Positions 34,905 through 48,706 of a stretch of 64,000 bases of DNA are shown in pieces. The stretch's first letter is position 1. Every line of letters starts with the position of its first letter. The DNA is taken from NCBI GenBank assembly GCA_964030475.1, contig CAXIPT010000002.1, forward strand, positions 3,845,959 to 3,909,958, in the 5' to 3' direction. The notes below the pieces were generated by a model that was not told the DNA's origin, did no database searches, and worked only from the letters and a program-made list of their open reading frames with translations. The DNA comes from Tethya wilhelma (taxonomy: Eukaryota; Porifera; Demospongiae; Tethyida; Tethyidae). The translations under genes were made by a program, and so were the position numbers.

Positions 34905-37900
34905 CTAATGTCTATTAAGTAGAGGGGTTTTCTCATCCTTTTGTCCAACTAGCTCTGATGAAGAGAGAAGATAACTCCTACTTCCTGATGCAACGTCGGA
35001 CACTTCAGTTTCATAGGAAGCATTTGTTTTGAACTGTTGATCGTCTCTCACTAGACATTTTGTAAGTAAATTATCTGGTGAGGCATCAATTACAGTCTCG
35101 CATTCAGCACATGATCCCTCAGTGTTATGCCACAATGTTGTTGATGTATTATTAGCAGAGGGTGAAGTATGTTGTCTTCTTTGGGTTTGGAACTTACTAA
35201 CCAGAGAACCAATCAAATCTTCTAGAGCATACCTATATCCATGGTAACCAAGGAGAGCAAGGAATGTTATGAAGGCAATGCTAGTTGAAATGTAGGCTAC
35301 TGTGTTCTGACTGTCTCTATCCTCTGTGATAAAGGTGGCACTGGTCAAGAGAATGAGATTTAAGAATGATATTGCTTCAAGAATTTCAACAAGTTGATGT
35401 TTGTAGACTCGACTAAGGACTTTGCGTTTGCTTTCAACTATTTGTTTTAAAAAATGAATTGTCACAATTCCTACTGTAATACTAAGAAGGTTTATCCGAG
35501 GATCTCCACCAACATTCACAGCTGAAATGAGGTACAAGACAACACGAACTAACAATAGCAGTCCAATCCAATAACGATAGTCTCTGTTGTACGGATTGTG
35601 ATAAGCATCAATGAAGGCAATGACTTTGGCATTTCCAATGATCCATCTCAAGGGTCCTCTGTTAGGACAGTAGACAAGCCACTGCCAAGCAAAGAGTATG
35701 AAAGTGAATACAGCAACAACTATGGCTATGACAAGAGCTGTGACAAAGAGAGGGATATGCTTTGAGCTGAGGTAGGGGATGTTAGCATCAATCAGCCACA
35801 CCAGTTCACTTAAACTATTAGAATATTTAAGTGTCGTAACTGACAGGGAAGCTATGATTGTACGAAGGAGCTTTGTGTAGGAGAGCAAAATAAGAGTAGC
35901 AAGTGTTCCTACTGGGTTCTTTCCTGCTGTAACAACTCTTGCAAACTTAGTGGAATGTTCACTGATTATGATAATTGCAACAACCAAAGAAATGACATAA
36001 AGAGGAAAAGCAAATTGTAACCATGTTTTAGCATAGCTATCCATTCCATCAAAGAAGCAGGTTTCAAATCCAAAGTCTAGATTGAGCCATGCTATGAAGA
36101 CAGTCAATATCTTTGTTTGATCACGAGGAAAAAATAGAGGACGATTTGCTACAAAAATGTTAGCATAAAAGATAAGACCATTTAAAGTTCCTTCAGCTAC
36201 AGTAAAATTCAACTTTAGAATAAAAGCAACCAGTGCTACACCAGCTAGAGCAAATACAATGAGTAGTGCTAGCCAGTTGTTAGAACATGGCCTGCAATGT
36301 GAACTACCAAGAGAGAGACTGAGACCATCCTCACAAGATTCACAGAGCTTTTTGGAACGATTAAAGGCACACAATTCATTAGCTCCATTCTCAGTGTTCA
36401 AATTAACAGAGGTATTTTCAGATGTTGCTTTACAGTAGTCAAAAGGACAGTATTTGTGGTATGCATAGCTGCTTTGGTGGGTTGTAGTGTTGACATAAGA
36501 GAACCAGACATTGTCTTTTCTCTGAACAGTTTCTTTATCAATGGAACAGCTGGATATGTATTCAGGATAGAGCTCAGTGCTACAATCACAACGTTCATTT
36601 AAACCATTGTCTTGGAAACCAATTGGACATGATTTAATAACCACAGTGAGATTTACTATCGATATTCCATCATTCATACATGGACCATCAGCATAGAGAT
36701 GAAGCTCCTCAGATTTGTGTGGAGAGAAAATGCTGTATGTCAAATCAGTACAACTTCCATCTTCACTAGTCCTTTGTCTAGACTGTCCCTCACCTAGTTT
36801 TCCATCAAGTGTCACAGATGCATGTATTGTGGTGTTTGCTATTGAGTTGTTGATATGGTCGACTGCAACAAGTGACACTGGAAATGTCTCTCCCTTTCTC
36901 ACCAACTTTTGCTTAGGGTGGTAACTGCAGTCTGGTTGGTTGTCTTTACAGAAACAAACACGAACTGGATCAGATGATATAGTTTTGTTTGAGGTAAAGT
37001 CTTGCTTTGTAAGATTGGTAATGTTGAGAAGATAAGATACTCCACTTAATGAACTTGGAGTCAAACTGTCATAATTGTAAAATATCTCAGCAAACAGACT
37101 TGCTTTACACCTGTCTAGTATAGAGCACATCTCCAGCTACTGTAGCTGAATTATTACTAAAGAATGTATTCAAGAGATTGACTTTGGATGGAATTGCCAT
37201 AAAGTTAATTTTTTGTTGACCAGTTATTCTGTACAGGCCTATTCCCTGAATAAAGCATTCATCAGTGGTGATAGGGTTATCACTAGAAGGTCCTGGAGTG
37301 GCAAAGCAAGTAGCAGAGGTTGTGTTATCAGAAGCATACACAGCTCCTCCATAGTCAGCAGTGTTCCTATCCAAATAAAGGGATATCTTAAAGGCAGATA
37401 TTTCTGGAGAATCTTTCAGCCAATAGATTTTAGAACTTCTCTCTAAGCAAAATCCACCTCCTCTCTCAGCATGATTGCTGATGATGTTAGTTTTGGATCC
37501 ACTAGTTAGTTTTATTGTTGAACTGATGGCATGGATACCTCCACCTTTGATGGTTGCAGTGTTTCTACTAATGTTGATATGATTGTTGAAGTTTAGTTCA
37601 CTCTGGTAGGCATAGATGCCTCCACCTGACATAGATGCTGTGTTGTGAGATACTGTGACCGTTCCATAGATATAAAGTTTACTTTGTGTAGCTGCAATGG
37701 CTCCACCTTGTTTAGCTTCATTGTACATGAGGATGACTCTATCCTTCAATTCTATCTCACTTTGAAAAGCACTTATTGCTCCTCCTTCTCCAGATGTATT
37801 AGAAACCTGCAAGTTATTCACAATATTGATGTACCCTTCAAATGTCACTATGCTGGAGTAAACAAACAGAGATCCTTGATTGTTAATAAGTGAAATGTTA

Positions 37901-39201
37901 CTAGAAAAATACAGCCTGCTTTGTATTGCATACAATGCACCAGTATGATTTGCTATATTGTTTCTGATATTAAGAAATCCACCGCTGTTAAATGTCACAC
38001 CAATGAAGTAAAACACCGACCCACTACCTGTGCAACTGTTGTTACTGAAAGTAGAATTATCAGTATTGCATACAACCAATCCAGCCCCAGTACTACCAAA
38101 ATAATTGCCACCAGTAAGATTAGCATTAATAAATACTGCCCCACCATCTCCAGTTACAGTGTTGCTGTTGAAAGTGGTATTCACTATAGTGGTGTTTGAG
38201 TCAGTATACACTGCTCCACCCTGTGCACCATAGCCAGTCACAGAGTTGTTGTTCAGAGTGCTATACATTATTATGGTAATAATACCTAGCTCAGTATACA
38301 CTGCTCCACCAAAGGTAGTTGCAAATTTATGCTGTGTCTGGGTCACATGTACAGCATTGCTATTGAGAGTGCTGTTGACTATAGTAACATTGTAACACCC
38401 AGAAGCATACAATGCCGCTCCTTTAGCTTCAGCACCATTCACAGTGTTACCATTTAGAATGGTATTGACTATGACGGCGGTCTTATCAGTAATGGAGGAA
38501 TATCTACTATTAACGTACACTGCTCCACCATGTGCATAATTGCCGGTCACAGTGTTGTTTTGAAATATACTATCAGAAATAGTAATACTGTAACTCTTAT
38601 ACAGTAAAAATATGATTGCTCCACCAACTTGAGTAAACTGATAATAACTTATTCCTGTACCAGTATTTATGTAGTCCATAATCTCTGTACCAGTATTGGA
38701 AATAAAAGAGCTCTTCCTAATATTAGCAGTTGACGCCATATGTAGATACAGTCCAGTTCCATTCCGTCCCTGACCATCAAAACTACAATCTTCCACTGAA
38801 AACTCTTCAACCAGAGTGATTTTATTGTTCATACACCCAAAGAGTGTTAGTCCTCTCATACTAACAACACTGATTAACTCAAATGTGAACCTAGCCAACT
38901 TATAGCAGGTGATTGATGTATCAGGAAAGGAATTTGTATTCAATTCAAAGGACAAAGTATCGATATTTTGAAAGGAAAGCTCTAAATCAAGGCTGTGGTT
39001 CCCTGGTAGAAGGATAAGAGTGGTGATGGAGGCAAAGTAGTTGCTAGATTTGTCAGCATACTGGGAGAGAGTGAAGCAAGGCACACCTTCTTCAGGACAT
39101 GGGGTATTTGGTGATGGTGTGACATAGTAGGTGTCAGCAGATGTGACCACAATGTACCAAGCCACTATTGTTACCAGTACCTTAAACAGAGTTCCTTTCA
39201 T
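34905..39201 (-). pseudogene. Beta-helix multi-TM gene 2, split by an 8-bp deletion
   Basis: The N-terminal frame 39201-37105 starts MKGTLFKVLVTIVAWYIVV and ends GDVLYTRQV, then stop. The C-terminal frame, in another phase, runs to the stop at 34905 and starts near LDRCKASLFAEIF. Copies 1 and 3 have GGTGGTCT between TAT and ACTAGACAG; here those 8 bases are missing, at about 37118. Everything else is well preserved: signal peptide, beta-helix repeats, Cys-rich region, about ten TM segments and a tail ending DEKTPLL. The cytoplasmic loops are shorter than in copy 1. As read, it would make a secreted ectodomain of about 698 residues without membrane anchor. Confidence 0.8.
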
Positions 39202-40579
39202 AGTAGCAGAACACAATGGAAACCACTCTATAGTTACAGAATGAATTGCTCAGCTTAAAAGAGCCACATATACAGAGCTCTAAAAGGCAAAGTAGTATGA
39301 TAGAAACAATTAGCATTGACAATAGCTCATGGATCTCATGACATTGCATGTGTGTGGCCTGACTATTTCATGACCATTACAAGTATACCGTGTCTTGACT
39401 GATAATATAATTATGTGAAACAGATTGTCACAATGCCTCAATAATATTGATCAATGCCAGGCCTCATAATTATTATTTTTTGTGAGCATGCTCAGTGGAT
39501 CATCTAGGTATAGAAGAGGCTAGTAGTCAAACTTAATACCATATGGCGGGAAAGTTTATTTCACGGGACTTAATATTAACTTTCGTAGTTTTCGCAGATC
39601 ATGATCGATCCATGAAAGTTTTGAACTGGGAAATTCTCCATAATGTATGGATGTTGAACGAATCATCCGTGAGAGTTAAAACTTAAAAGAGTTTTACGGG
39701 AGATATTTGACAGTGCAAAACTTTCCCGCTATACGGTAGAACGCAAGACTTAGTGAATTACAACTATAATATATATACATGCACAAAACATAAAGGTAAA
39801 TTAAAGTTAACATGCACCTGTATGGCATAGAAGCTGGAACTCTGATATTCACTAAGTAGAGCTATAGTAATCCATTTCAACTGGTCCTAGGGTCAAACTG
39901 ACTAGCTATACCTCATAATTACATGAAAACAAAATAGTCATGTGCTAAAATTCAGAGTCTTGCCTTGTTTCATTGCATGCACTGCCCATTCCTATACTGC
40001 TTATTTTTTAAATAATTTTTTTATGATAACAATATTTTACACTGTCACAACTTTAAATTTTCCTTACCCTTTTGACTATGTTACTTCACTCGATCAACAG
40101 TTACTGTATTCCTGCAGTCTGTGTGGCTGAGACAATCTTGCAACTATGGACTCAAAATGATCGAGTTCAACGTGTGTTTCAAGTTGACTTACTATTAAAA
40201 CCTATAATTGATATTCTTTGTGAAACAACTCAAACTTGTGCACAAGATATTTTGATCATAACTTTGGTTTCTACTTTGGTACACAAATTAAAATCTGGTG
40301 ATCCTGATCAATAACTACTAAGCAAACATTACCATATTAAGTTGTGAATGGGTGCATGTATGCATTGCCAATTATAATTATGCTAGTAATTCATGTTATC
40401 AAATTTTGACACTGATTAATGTTATATATTATAGCTAAAGTATTAAGTATAGGTAACGCAAAACTATCATTTTGTTAACAGTGGTATGTAGTATAATTAT
40501 TCAACAAAAACTCGCCAATACACAAACTAACTTCCTATTGACATAATGTACAAATCAAGTTCAAGCATTATTATTACCA
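39202..40579. other. Intergenic between beta-helix genes 2 and 3
   Basis: It contains a MITE at 39539-39736. An open frame at 40072-40314 (80 aa, Cys-containing) has no recognisable features and was not called. Confidence 0.5.
39539..39736. mobile_element. MITE, CCGTATAG family, copy 4
   Basis: 198 bp flanked by TA. Ends CCATATGGCGGGAAAGTTT and AAACTTTCCCGCTATACGG. Middle includes a GATCATGATCGATC palindrome-like segment. Confidence 0.75.
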
Positions 40580-43500
40580 TTATTTTTGTGTAATTAGAGG
40601 GGTATACTCATCCTCTGATTGTGAGGATCCATCTTCTTCTTGTGAACTGGTACCAACCAGCACTGATGGAGAGAGGAGAGAATTCCTACATCCTGATGCC
40701 ATGTCAGACACTTCAATTTCATGAGAATTAGCATTTGTTTTAAACTGTTGATCATTTCCCCCTAGAGATTGAGTGAGCAAATCTTCTGGTGAGGCATTAA
40801 CTTCAGTGTGACTTACAGCAAGTGATTCCTGAGTATTGCTCTGTGATGCCAACACTGTGTTGTTGACAGGGAGAGGAATACATTGTCTTCTTTGTGTGTG
40901 GAACTTAGAACTGATCTTCTGGAACAGATTTTTTAGAATAAACTTGTATCCATGGTAACCAAGGAGAACTAGGAATGTTATGAACGCAGTGCTAGTTGAA
41001 ATGTAGGCTACTGTGTTCTGACTGTCTTTATCCACTGTGATAAAGGTGGCACTGGTCAGGAGAGCAAGATTTAAAAGTGATATTGCTTCAAGAATTTCAA
41101 CAAGTCGACATTTGTAGACTTTTTGAGTAAGCAGAGTCTTGACCATTTCTTTGAACTCCAATTTTGATGTTGAATTGAATTTGGGTGTATAAATACTTTC
41201 AATTCCCATTTCATTCACTTTTCGTTTGCTCTCAACTACTTGTTTCAAAAAATGAATGGTCAAGATTGCTACTATAATACTGAGAAGGTTTATACGAGGA
41301 TCTCCAAGAACATTCAAAGCTGATACAAGATACAAGACGACACGAACTATTAACAGCATTCCAATCCAGTAACGATAATCTTTATTAAAAGGATTGTGAT
41401 ATGCATCCATTATCGAAATGAATTTAGTGTTTTCAATAATGTTAATACATTGTAAAGAATGTAGACATGTTTCTTTTTCTTCTCTGGATTGAACAGCCAA
41501 AGTATTCCTTTGATGACGGCGCTTCCACTCTTTAAAATATCCTGTAATTTTATCTGCACAATATACAATCCATTGCCAAGCAAAAAGTATGAAAGTGAAT
41601 GCTGTACCAACTATAGCAATAACAAGAGCTGTGACAAAGAGAGGGATATGCTTTCCACTGAGGTAGGGGATGTTAGCATCAATCAGCCAGACCAATTCAG
41701 TTGAGCCATCAGAGTAATGAAGTGTTCCAACTGACAGTGAAGCTATGATTGCACGAAGGAGCTTTGTGTAGGAAAGTAAAATAAGAGTAGCGAGTGTTCC
41801 TATTGGGTCATTTCCTGGACCTGCTGTGAATAGCCTTGCAAACTTGGTGGATCTTTCACCAATGATAATAATTGCAACAACCAAAGAAATGACATATAGA
41901 GGGAAAGCAAATTGTAGCCATGTTTTAGCATAGCCATCCATTCCATCAAAGAAGCAGGTCTCAAATCCAAAGTCTAGGTTGAGCCATGCTATGAAGACAG
42001 TCAATATCTTTGTTTGATCATGTGGAAAGAACACAGCACGATTCACTACAAAGATGTTAGTATAAAAGATAAGACCATTTAAAGTTCCTTCAGTTACAGT
42101 AAATTTTAGCTTTAGAATAAAAGTAACCAGTGCTACACCAGCTAGAACAAAGACAATAAGTAGTGCTAGCCAGTTGTTAGAGCATGGCCTGCAATGTGAA
42201 CTACCAAGAGAGAGACTGAGACCATCCTCACAAGATCCACAGAGTTTTCTAGAACGATTGAAGGCACACATTTCATTAGCACCATTTTCAATGTTCAGAT
42301 CAACAGAGACATTTTCAGTTGGTGCTTTACAGTAGTCAAAAGGACAGTATTTGTGTAGTACATAGCCTTGGTAAGTTGTAGTGTTCACATAAGAAAACCA
42401 AGCATTATCTTTTCTCTGAACAGTTTCTTTTTCAATGGAGCATTTTGATATGTATTCAGGATAGAGTTCAGTGTTACAATCACAATGTTCATGTAAATTG
42501 TTGTCTTGGAAACCAATTGGACATGGTTCGATGATTACATTGAGGCTTGCTGTCGATATTCCATCATTCATACATGGGCCATCAGCATAGAAATTAAGTT
42601 TCTCCGATTTGTGTGGAGAGAAAATACTGTAGGTCAAATTAGTACAACTGCCATCTTCACTGGTCCTTTGTCTAGACTGTCCCTCACCTAGTTTTCCATC
42701 TAGTGTCACAGATGCATGTATTGTGGTGTTTGCTATTGAATTGTTGATATGGTCGACTGCAACAAGTGACACTGTAAGTGATTCTCCCTTTCTAACATAC
42801 TTTGGCTGAGGATGGTAACTGCAGTCCGGTTGGTTGTCTTTACAGAAACAAATGCGAACTGGATCAGACGATATTGTTTTAGCTGAGGTAAAGTCTTGCT
42901 CTGTAAGATTGGTAATGTTGAGAAGATAAGATACTCCACTTAATGGAGGGAAGCTGTCATATTTGTGAAATATTTCAGCAAATGGACTTGCTCTACACCT
43001 GTCTAGTAGACCACCATAGAGCACATCTCCAGCTAATGTAGCTGAATTGTTAGTGAAGTATGTGTTGACTATAGCTAGATTTAAAATATCGTTAAAGTTT
43101 ATTATCCTGTACAGGCCTATTCCCTGAATAAAGCATTCATCAGTGATGCTAGGATATTCGCTGAAAGGATTGGCAAAGCAAGTAGCTGAGGTTGTGTTGT
43201 CAGAAACATACACAGCTCCTCCATAGTCAGCAGTGTTGCTGTCCAAATGTAAGGCTGTTATAAACATGTTTGGTGCAAATTCACGAGTTATTATTATCGT
43301 TTTTAGCACATAGAGTTTAGCACTTCCTTCCAAACACATTCCACCTCCTCTCTCAGCATGATTGCTGATGATGTTAGTTTTTGATCCACTAGTTAGTTTT
43401 ATTGTTGAACTGATGGCATGAATACCTCCACCTTTGATGGTTGCAGTGTTTCCATTGATGTTGATATGACTGTTGAAGTTTAGTTCACTCTGGTAGGCAT

Positions 43501-45882
43501 AGATGCCTCCACCTGACATAGATGCTGTGTTGTGAGATATGGTAACATTTCCATAGACATAGAGTTTACTTTGTGTAGCTGCGATGGCCCCACCTTGTAT
43601 AGCACTATTGTTTATGAGATTGACTAACTTCTGTAGCTGAATTGTTACTGAAGAATGTATTCAAAATACTGATAATATTGCGTCCATTTGGATCCATACC
43701 ACCGTACAGGCCTATCCCCTGAATAAAGCATTCATCTGTGATGGTATTCTTATCACTGGAAGGAGTAGCAAAGCAAGTAGCAGAGGCTGTGTTGTCTGAA
43801 ATGTACACAGCTCCTCCATAGTCAGCAGTGTTATTATCTAAATGTAAAGCAGTCATATACTCATTTGGTGTGATTTTGTCTAATTCTGCTTTGTTTTTCA
43901 ACACATAGATTTTAGCACTTCCTTCTAAACACATTCCACCTCCTCTCTCAGCATGATTGGTTGTTATGTTAGTTTTTGATCCACTAGTCAGTCTTATTGT
44001 TGAACTGATAGCATGAATACCTCCACCTTTGATGGTTGCAGTGTTTCTACTGATGTTGCAACTTGGTATGACTGTTGAAGTTCAGTTCACTCTGGTAGGT
44101 ATAGATGCCTCCACCAGACTTAGATGCAGAGTTATTAAATATAGTAATATCATCATTAATGTAGAGTTTACTTTGGGTAGCTGCAATGGCCCCACCTTTC
44201 AACTTCATATAATAACAGGGCTATACAAGGTGGGGCCATTGCAGCTACCCAAAGTAAACTCTACATTAACGCAATGTTGTTCACAATATTGGTGTACCCT
44301 GTAAATTTCACATTGCAGGAGTATACAAACAGAGATCCATGATTGCCTACAACTGTGGTGTTAGCAGAAAAATACAATGTGCTTTGTATTGCATACAACA
44401 CACCAGTATTTGCCATGTTACTGTGAATATAAAGCAATCCACTGCTGTTGAATGTTGCCCTAGTGAAGTAAAACACTGACCCTCTACCTGTGCAACTGTT
44501 GTTACTGAATGCAGAATTGGTAGTGTATACAATTAAATTGTCAATGCTGTCTGCACACACTGCTCCACCATTTCCAGTCACAGTATTGCTGTTAAGGCTG
44601 CTGTGGACTATGTACATAGTATGCCATCCTGTCCATGATGTACATATTGCTCCACCAGCTCCACCTTTTCCAGTAACATTGTTGCTATTAAGGATGCTGC
44701 TAACTATTTCGATGGTGATGATGTCATTAAGACTTGAGTAAACATATACTCCTCCACCTTGCGCACCATCAGGACCTTTTGCAGTGTTATTGTTCAGTTT
44801 GCTAAACATAATAGTGATATTACTTGAAGTATACAGTGCTCGACCCCTTGCTATTGCTGTTCCCCAAGCCTTTTCCTGCATTGCAGTGTTGCTGTTGAGA
44901 TTGCTATTGACTATAGTAATATTCGAACATTTCTGAACAAATACTGCTCCACCTCTTGGATTGTCTCCAGCCAAAGTGTTGCTATTGAGAGTACTGTTAA
45001 ATATAGAAAAATTAGAGCTTGATGAAATGTATAATGCCCCTCCATCAGCTTGAGTATATCCAGTCATTGTGTTGCTATTAAGAGTGCTGTTGAATATAGC
45101 AACATTAGAATTTGATTTAACATACAATGCCCCTCCACCAGCTCCATTTTCTCCAATCACAGTGTTACTGTTTAAGGTGCTATTTACAATAATAGTATTT
45201 GAACTTGAGTAAACATAAACTGCTCCACCATGTGCACAATCTCCAACTCCTCCAGTCACAGTGTTGTTTTGAAATATACAGTCCAAAATGGTGATACCCA
45301 GAGTAGTGTTAAGACAAATGATTGCTCCACCAGTTTTAGTTTGAAGATTAAAATTTAAAAATGGTTCTAAAATCTCTGTTCCAGTATTAAACGAGAAATT
45401 GCTTCTCATGATATTAGCAGTAGACACTTCAGATAGATACAGTCCAGTTCCATTTCGTCCCTGACCATCAAAACTACAATCTTCCACTCGAAACTGGTGA
45501 CATTATTATTCATACACCCAAAGAGTGCTAATCCTCTCATACTAACAACACTGATTGACTCAAATGTAAACCTAGCAGACTCATAGCAGGTGATTGACGT
45601 ATCAGAGTGAGAGGTTGTATTAAATTCAAAGGATAAAACTGTGATATTTTGAAAGGAGAGCTCTAAATCAAGGCTGTGGTTCCCAGGTAGAAGGATAAGA
45701 GTGGTGTCGGAGGCAAAGTAGTTGCTAGATTTGTTGGCATACTGGGAGAGAGTGAAGCAAGGCACACCTTCTTCAGAACATTGAGTATTTGGTGATGGTG
45801 TGACATAGTAGGTCTCAGCAGATGTGACCACTATGTACCAAGCCATTATTGTTAACAGTACCTTAAATAGAGTTCCTTCCAT
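40580..45882 (-). pseudogene. Beta-helix multi-TM gene 3, rearranged
   Basis: The start at 45882 (MEGTLFKVLLTIMAWYIVV) is homologous to copies 1 and 2. A deletion of about 10 bp near 45490 shifts the frame (MNNNVTSF, where the sisters continue into EDCSFDGQG). The beta-helix then reads open from 45487 to 44261 but runs into an inverted duplication (about 44155-44275). A block encoding IAATQSKLY to FFSNNSAT is present twice (about 44200-43610 and 43605-43020). The remaining frame is open from about 43617 to the stop at 40580. It includes the Cys-rich region, all TM segments and the tail SQSEDEYTPLI. It may still be transcribed, but it cannot encode one continuous protein as read. Confidence 0.75.
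44155..44275. repeat. Inverted duplication inside beta-helix gene 3
   Basis: GTTTACTTTGGGTAGCTGCA ending near 44198 is repeated in inverse orientation from about 44229, with arms of about 40 bp and a loop of about 30 bp. It sits where the reading frame breaks, so it marks a rearrangement breakpoint. Confidence 0.85.
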
Positions 45883-46128
45883 AGTACCAGAACACAATGC
45901 AAACTGCTCTATAGTTGCAGAATGAATTGTTGGGTTAATGCGGCCATGGACTCTAAAAGGCAAAATAATGTAGTTTAGTTACTGTAGTGTGACTTATCAA
46001 GTTAAGCTCATGCATTGGCGCCCATTTCAAAACATAAAAGTATCCCCTCAAAATCTACTTGTTAGCCATTCTGTGAACTACTCTAGGCATTTGAATCTGT
46101 ATATTGTTTCAATCACTCTGTGCATAAA

Positions 46129-46494
46129 CAGGGGCGTAGCCAGGGGGGTGCTCGAGCACCCCCTTTGCCACTGAGCGGAAGCGCCGCAAAAACCATTAAT
46201 AATTGGATTTATTAATCAGTAATCAAGCCTTTAAAAATCTCTATTTCTTACATGTTTGTTGCTTGAAGCTATTTTCCAAGCTCATCTATGTCTGAGCTCT
46301 TGATAAACAAACTTCAGAACCGTTTAATTCACGCTAGGTCGATCGAAAGCGCTCAGCAGCTTGCTTCCAGCAATAGTTCAAAGGTCGTGATATCGGTCAC
46401 GTGACCCCAAAGTGGGCGTGGCACCCCAAAATTTTCGGCGCGCTCCGCGCGCACAGTTTTAGCACCCCCTTACTCTAAATCCTGGCTACGCCCC
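46129..46494. mobile_element. hAT-type MITE, 366 bp, 8-bp target duplication
   Basis: The left end is CAGGGGCGTAGCCAGG and the right end is CCTGGCTACGCCCC(TG). It is flanked by TGCATAAA at 46121-46128 and 46495-46502. An 8-bp duplication with CAGGGG ends is characteristic of hAT elements. It has no transposase frame. Confidence 0.88.
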
Positions 46495-46695
46495 TGCATA
46501 AAGAAGTAATACAGTTCAAATTGTTTAAGCTTGTAACAATAATATTACCTTAATTATTCCTGCTTGTGTACATAGCTCCCAGTCTGCTGTGTCTATTAAT
46601 TTGAAGTAGTGGACTTAGTTGTTCAGTAGATGAAGCAGTTTTGCAACTATAGCCTTGCTAGTTTAAAGATAGACTGGTTTTACTTTATGGTATAC

Positions 46696-46770
46696 AAATC
46701 TTGTGACCTAGTATAATCACTACAATAGTTACCAAATCTTGTGACCTAGTATAACCACTACAATAGTTAC
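46696..46770. repeat. 37-bp tandem repeat, two copies
   Basis: CTTGTGACCTAGTATAA.CAC and TACAATAGTTACCA occur twice in a row. Confidence 0.85.
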
Positions 46771-47071
46771 CATATTAAGATGTACATGTGTGTAGATGTA
46801 GATGGATGTGGCCTCGATACAAACAGCTATCATTGTTATAATTATTATTATGACTGCATATCAAACACATGCACATAATATTATAATGGTATTGTAAAAT
46901 TTAGACAACTAGTAATTAAGAATTGAAACAATCAAATTTTTGTAAGCAGCATAATTGCAATAATAAGAAAAAAAAAACAGGGATTCACTCAGCACAAATT
47001 ATACATGATGAGTGTGCCTTTAATTTTAGACTGCAGTAATGTAATATGGTCCAACTAGTTCAAGACTATTA

Positions 47072-48706
47072 TCAGTGCGTAATTAGAGGGGTACACTCAT
47101 CCTCTGATTGTGAGGATCCATCTAAGACTTCTTCTTGTGAACTGAATTCAACTAGCACTGATGGAGAGAGGAGAGAACACCTACATCCTGATGCCAGGTC
47201 AGACACTTCAATTTCATTTCGTATTGGCTCAATTACAATTGGTTGGTATAATATTATGAGAAGAGGAGTTGTTTCCCAAAAGAGGATCTTGGTGTAAACA
47301 TTCATCATCTGACCTTTTAAACCGTTGATCACTGTTTCTTGTTTGAGATACCGAAAGTGATTGTTCTGGTGGGGCAATAACTTCGGTATGTCTTATAGCA
47401 CGCAATCTCTCAGTTGTCGATGTATTATTGACAGGAAGTGAAGTACACTGCCTTCTTTGTGTGTGAAACTTAGAACTAATCTTCTGGAATAGTTCTTTGA
47501 GGACAAACTTGTATCCATGGTAACCAAGGAGAACTAGGAATGTTATGAAGGTAACACTAATTGAAATGTATGCTACTATGTTCTGCCTGTCTTTATCCTC
47601 TGTGATAAGGGTAGCACTGGTCAGGAGAGCAAGATTTAGGAACAATATGGCTTCAAGAATTTCAATAAGATAATTTTTGTGGACTTTACAAATGAATATG
47701 GTTTGGACCATTTTGCTGACTTGCACCTGTTATCTTGAGTGGAAGCTATCTTCAGTTCCTGTTTCATTGACTACAGGTTTACTCTCAACTATTTGTTTCA
47801 AAAAATTAATGGTCACGATAGCTGTTATGATGCTGATAAGGTTTATACGAGAATCTCCAAAAACATTCACTGCTGACACAAGATATAAGACAACACAAAC
47901 TATCAAACGCAGTCCAATTCAGTATTAATGGTCTTTGTTGTAAGGGTTGTCCTCTATTAGAGCAACTTTAGCATTCCCAAATGGTCCTCTGTTTGGACAA
48001 TGAACAAAAGGCTGAAGCCACTGCCAAGCGAAGAGTATGAAAGTGAAAACAGCAACAACTATAGCAATGACAAGAGCTGTGACAAAGAGAGGGATATGTT
48101 TTCCACTGAGGTAGGGGATGTTAGCATCAACCAGCCACACCAATTCACTTGCACCATCCAAGTACTGTATAGTGTCGTAACTGACAGTGAAGCTATGATT
48201 ACATGAAGAAGTTTTGTGTAGGAGAGTAAAATAAGAGTAGTGAGTGTTCCTACTGGGTTCTTTCCTGCTGTAACCAGTCTTGCAAACTTAGTGGAATGTT
48301 CACTGATAATGATAATTGCAACAACCAAAGAAATGATATAAAGAGGGAAAGAAAATTGTAACCAAGTTTTAGCATAGCTATCCATTCCATCAAAGAAACA
48401 GGTCTCAAATCCAAAGTCTAGATTGAGCCATGCTATGAAGACAGTCAATGTCTTTGTTTGATCATGTGGAAAGAAAACAGCACGATTTGCTACAAAGATG
48501 TTAGCATTAAAGATAAGACCATTTAAAGTTCCTTCAGCTAATGTAAAGTTCAACTTTAGAATAAAAGCAACCAGTACTACACCAGCTAGAGTAAAGACAA
48601 TGAGTAGTGCTAGCCAGTTGTTAGAACATGGCCTGCAATGTGAACTACCAAGAGAGAGACTGATACCATCCTCACAAGATCCACAGAGATTTCTGGAACG
48701 ATTAAA
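47072..48706 (-). pseudogene. Beta-helix multi-TM gene 4, truncated remnant
   Basis: Only the C-terminal half remains, from NRSRNLCGSCEDG at 48706 through the TM region to the tail SEDECTPLITH at 47072. There is a frame break near 48165 (after SLSVTTLYS) and two stops where the sisters have RYWIGL (about 47920-47927). Another stop falls after GTEDSFHSR near 47740, before the last open segment. The homology ends abruptly at 48706 and continues into unrelated sequence. It is a clear pseudogene. Confidence 0.9.

Larger units (their letters stand above)
45883..47071. other. Spacer between beta-helix copies 3 and 4
   Basis: It contains a hAT-type MITE (46129-46494), a 37-bp tandem repeat (about 46696-46770) and sequence re-used in inverted form at about 58510-58860. 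Confidence 0.55.

Noticed and set aside
40072..40314. 80-aa plus open frame between beta-helix genes
   Set aside because: Looks protein-like in part but has no homology I recognise and no splice partners.
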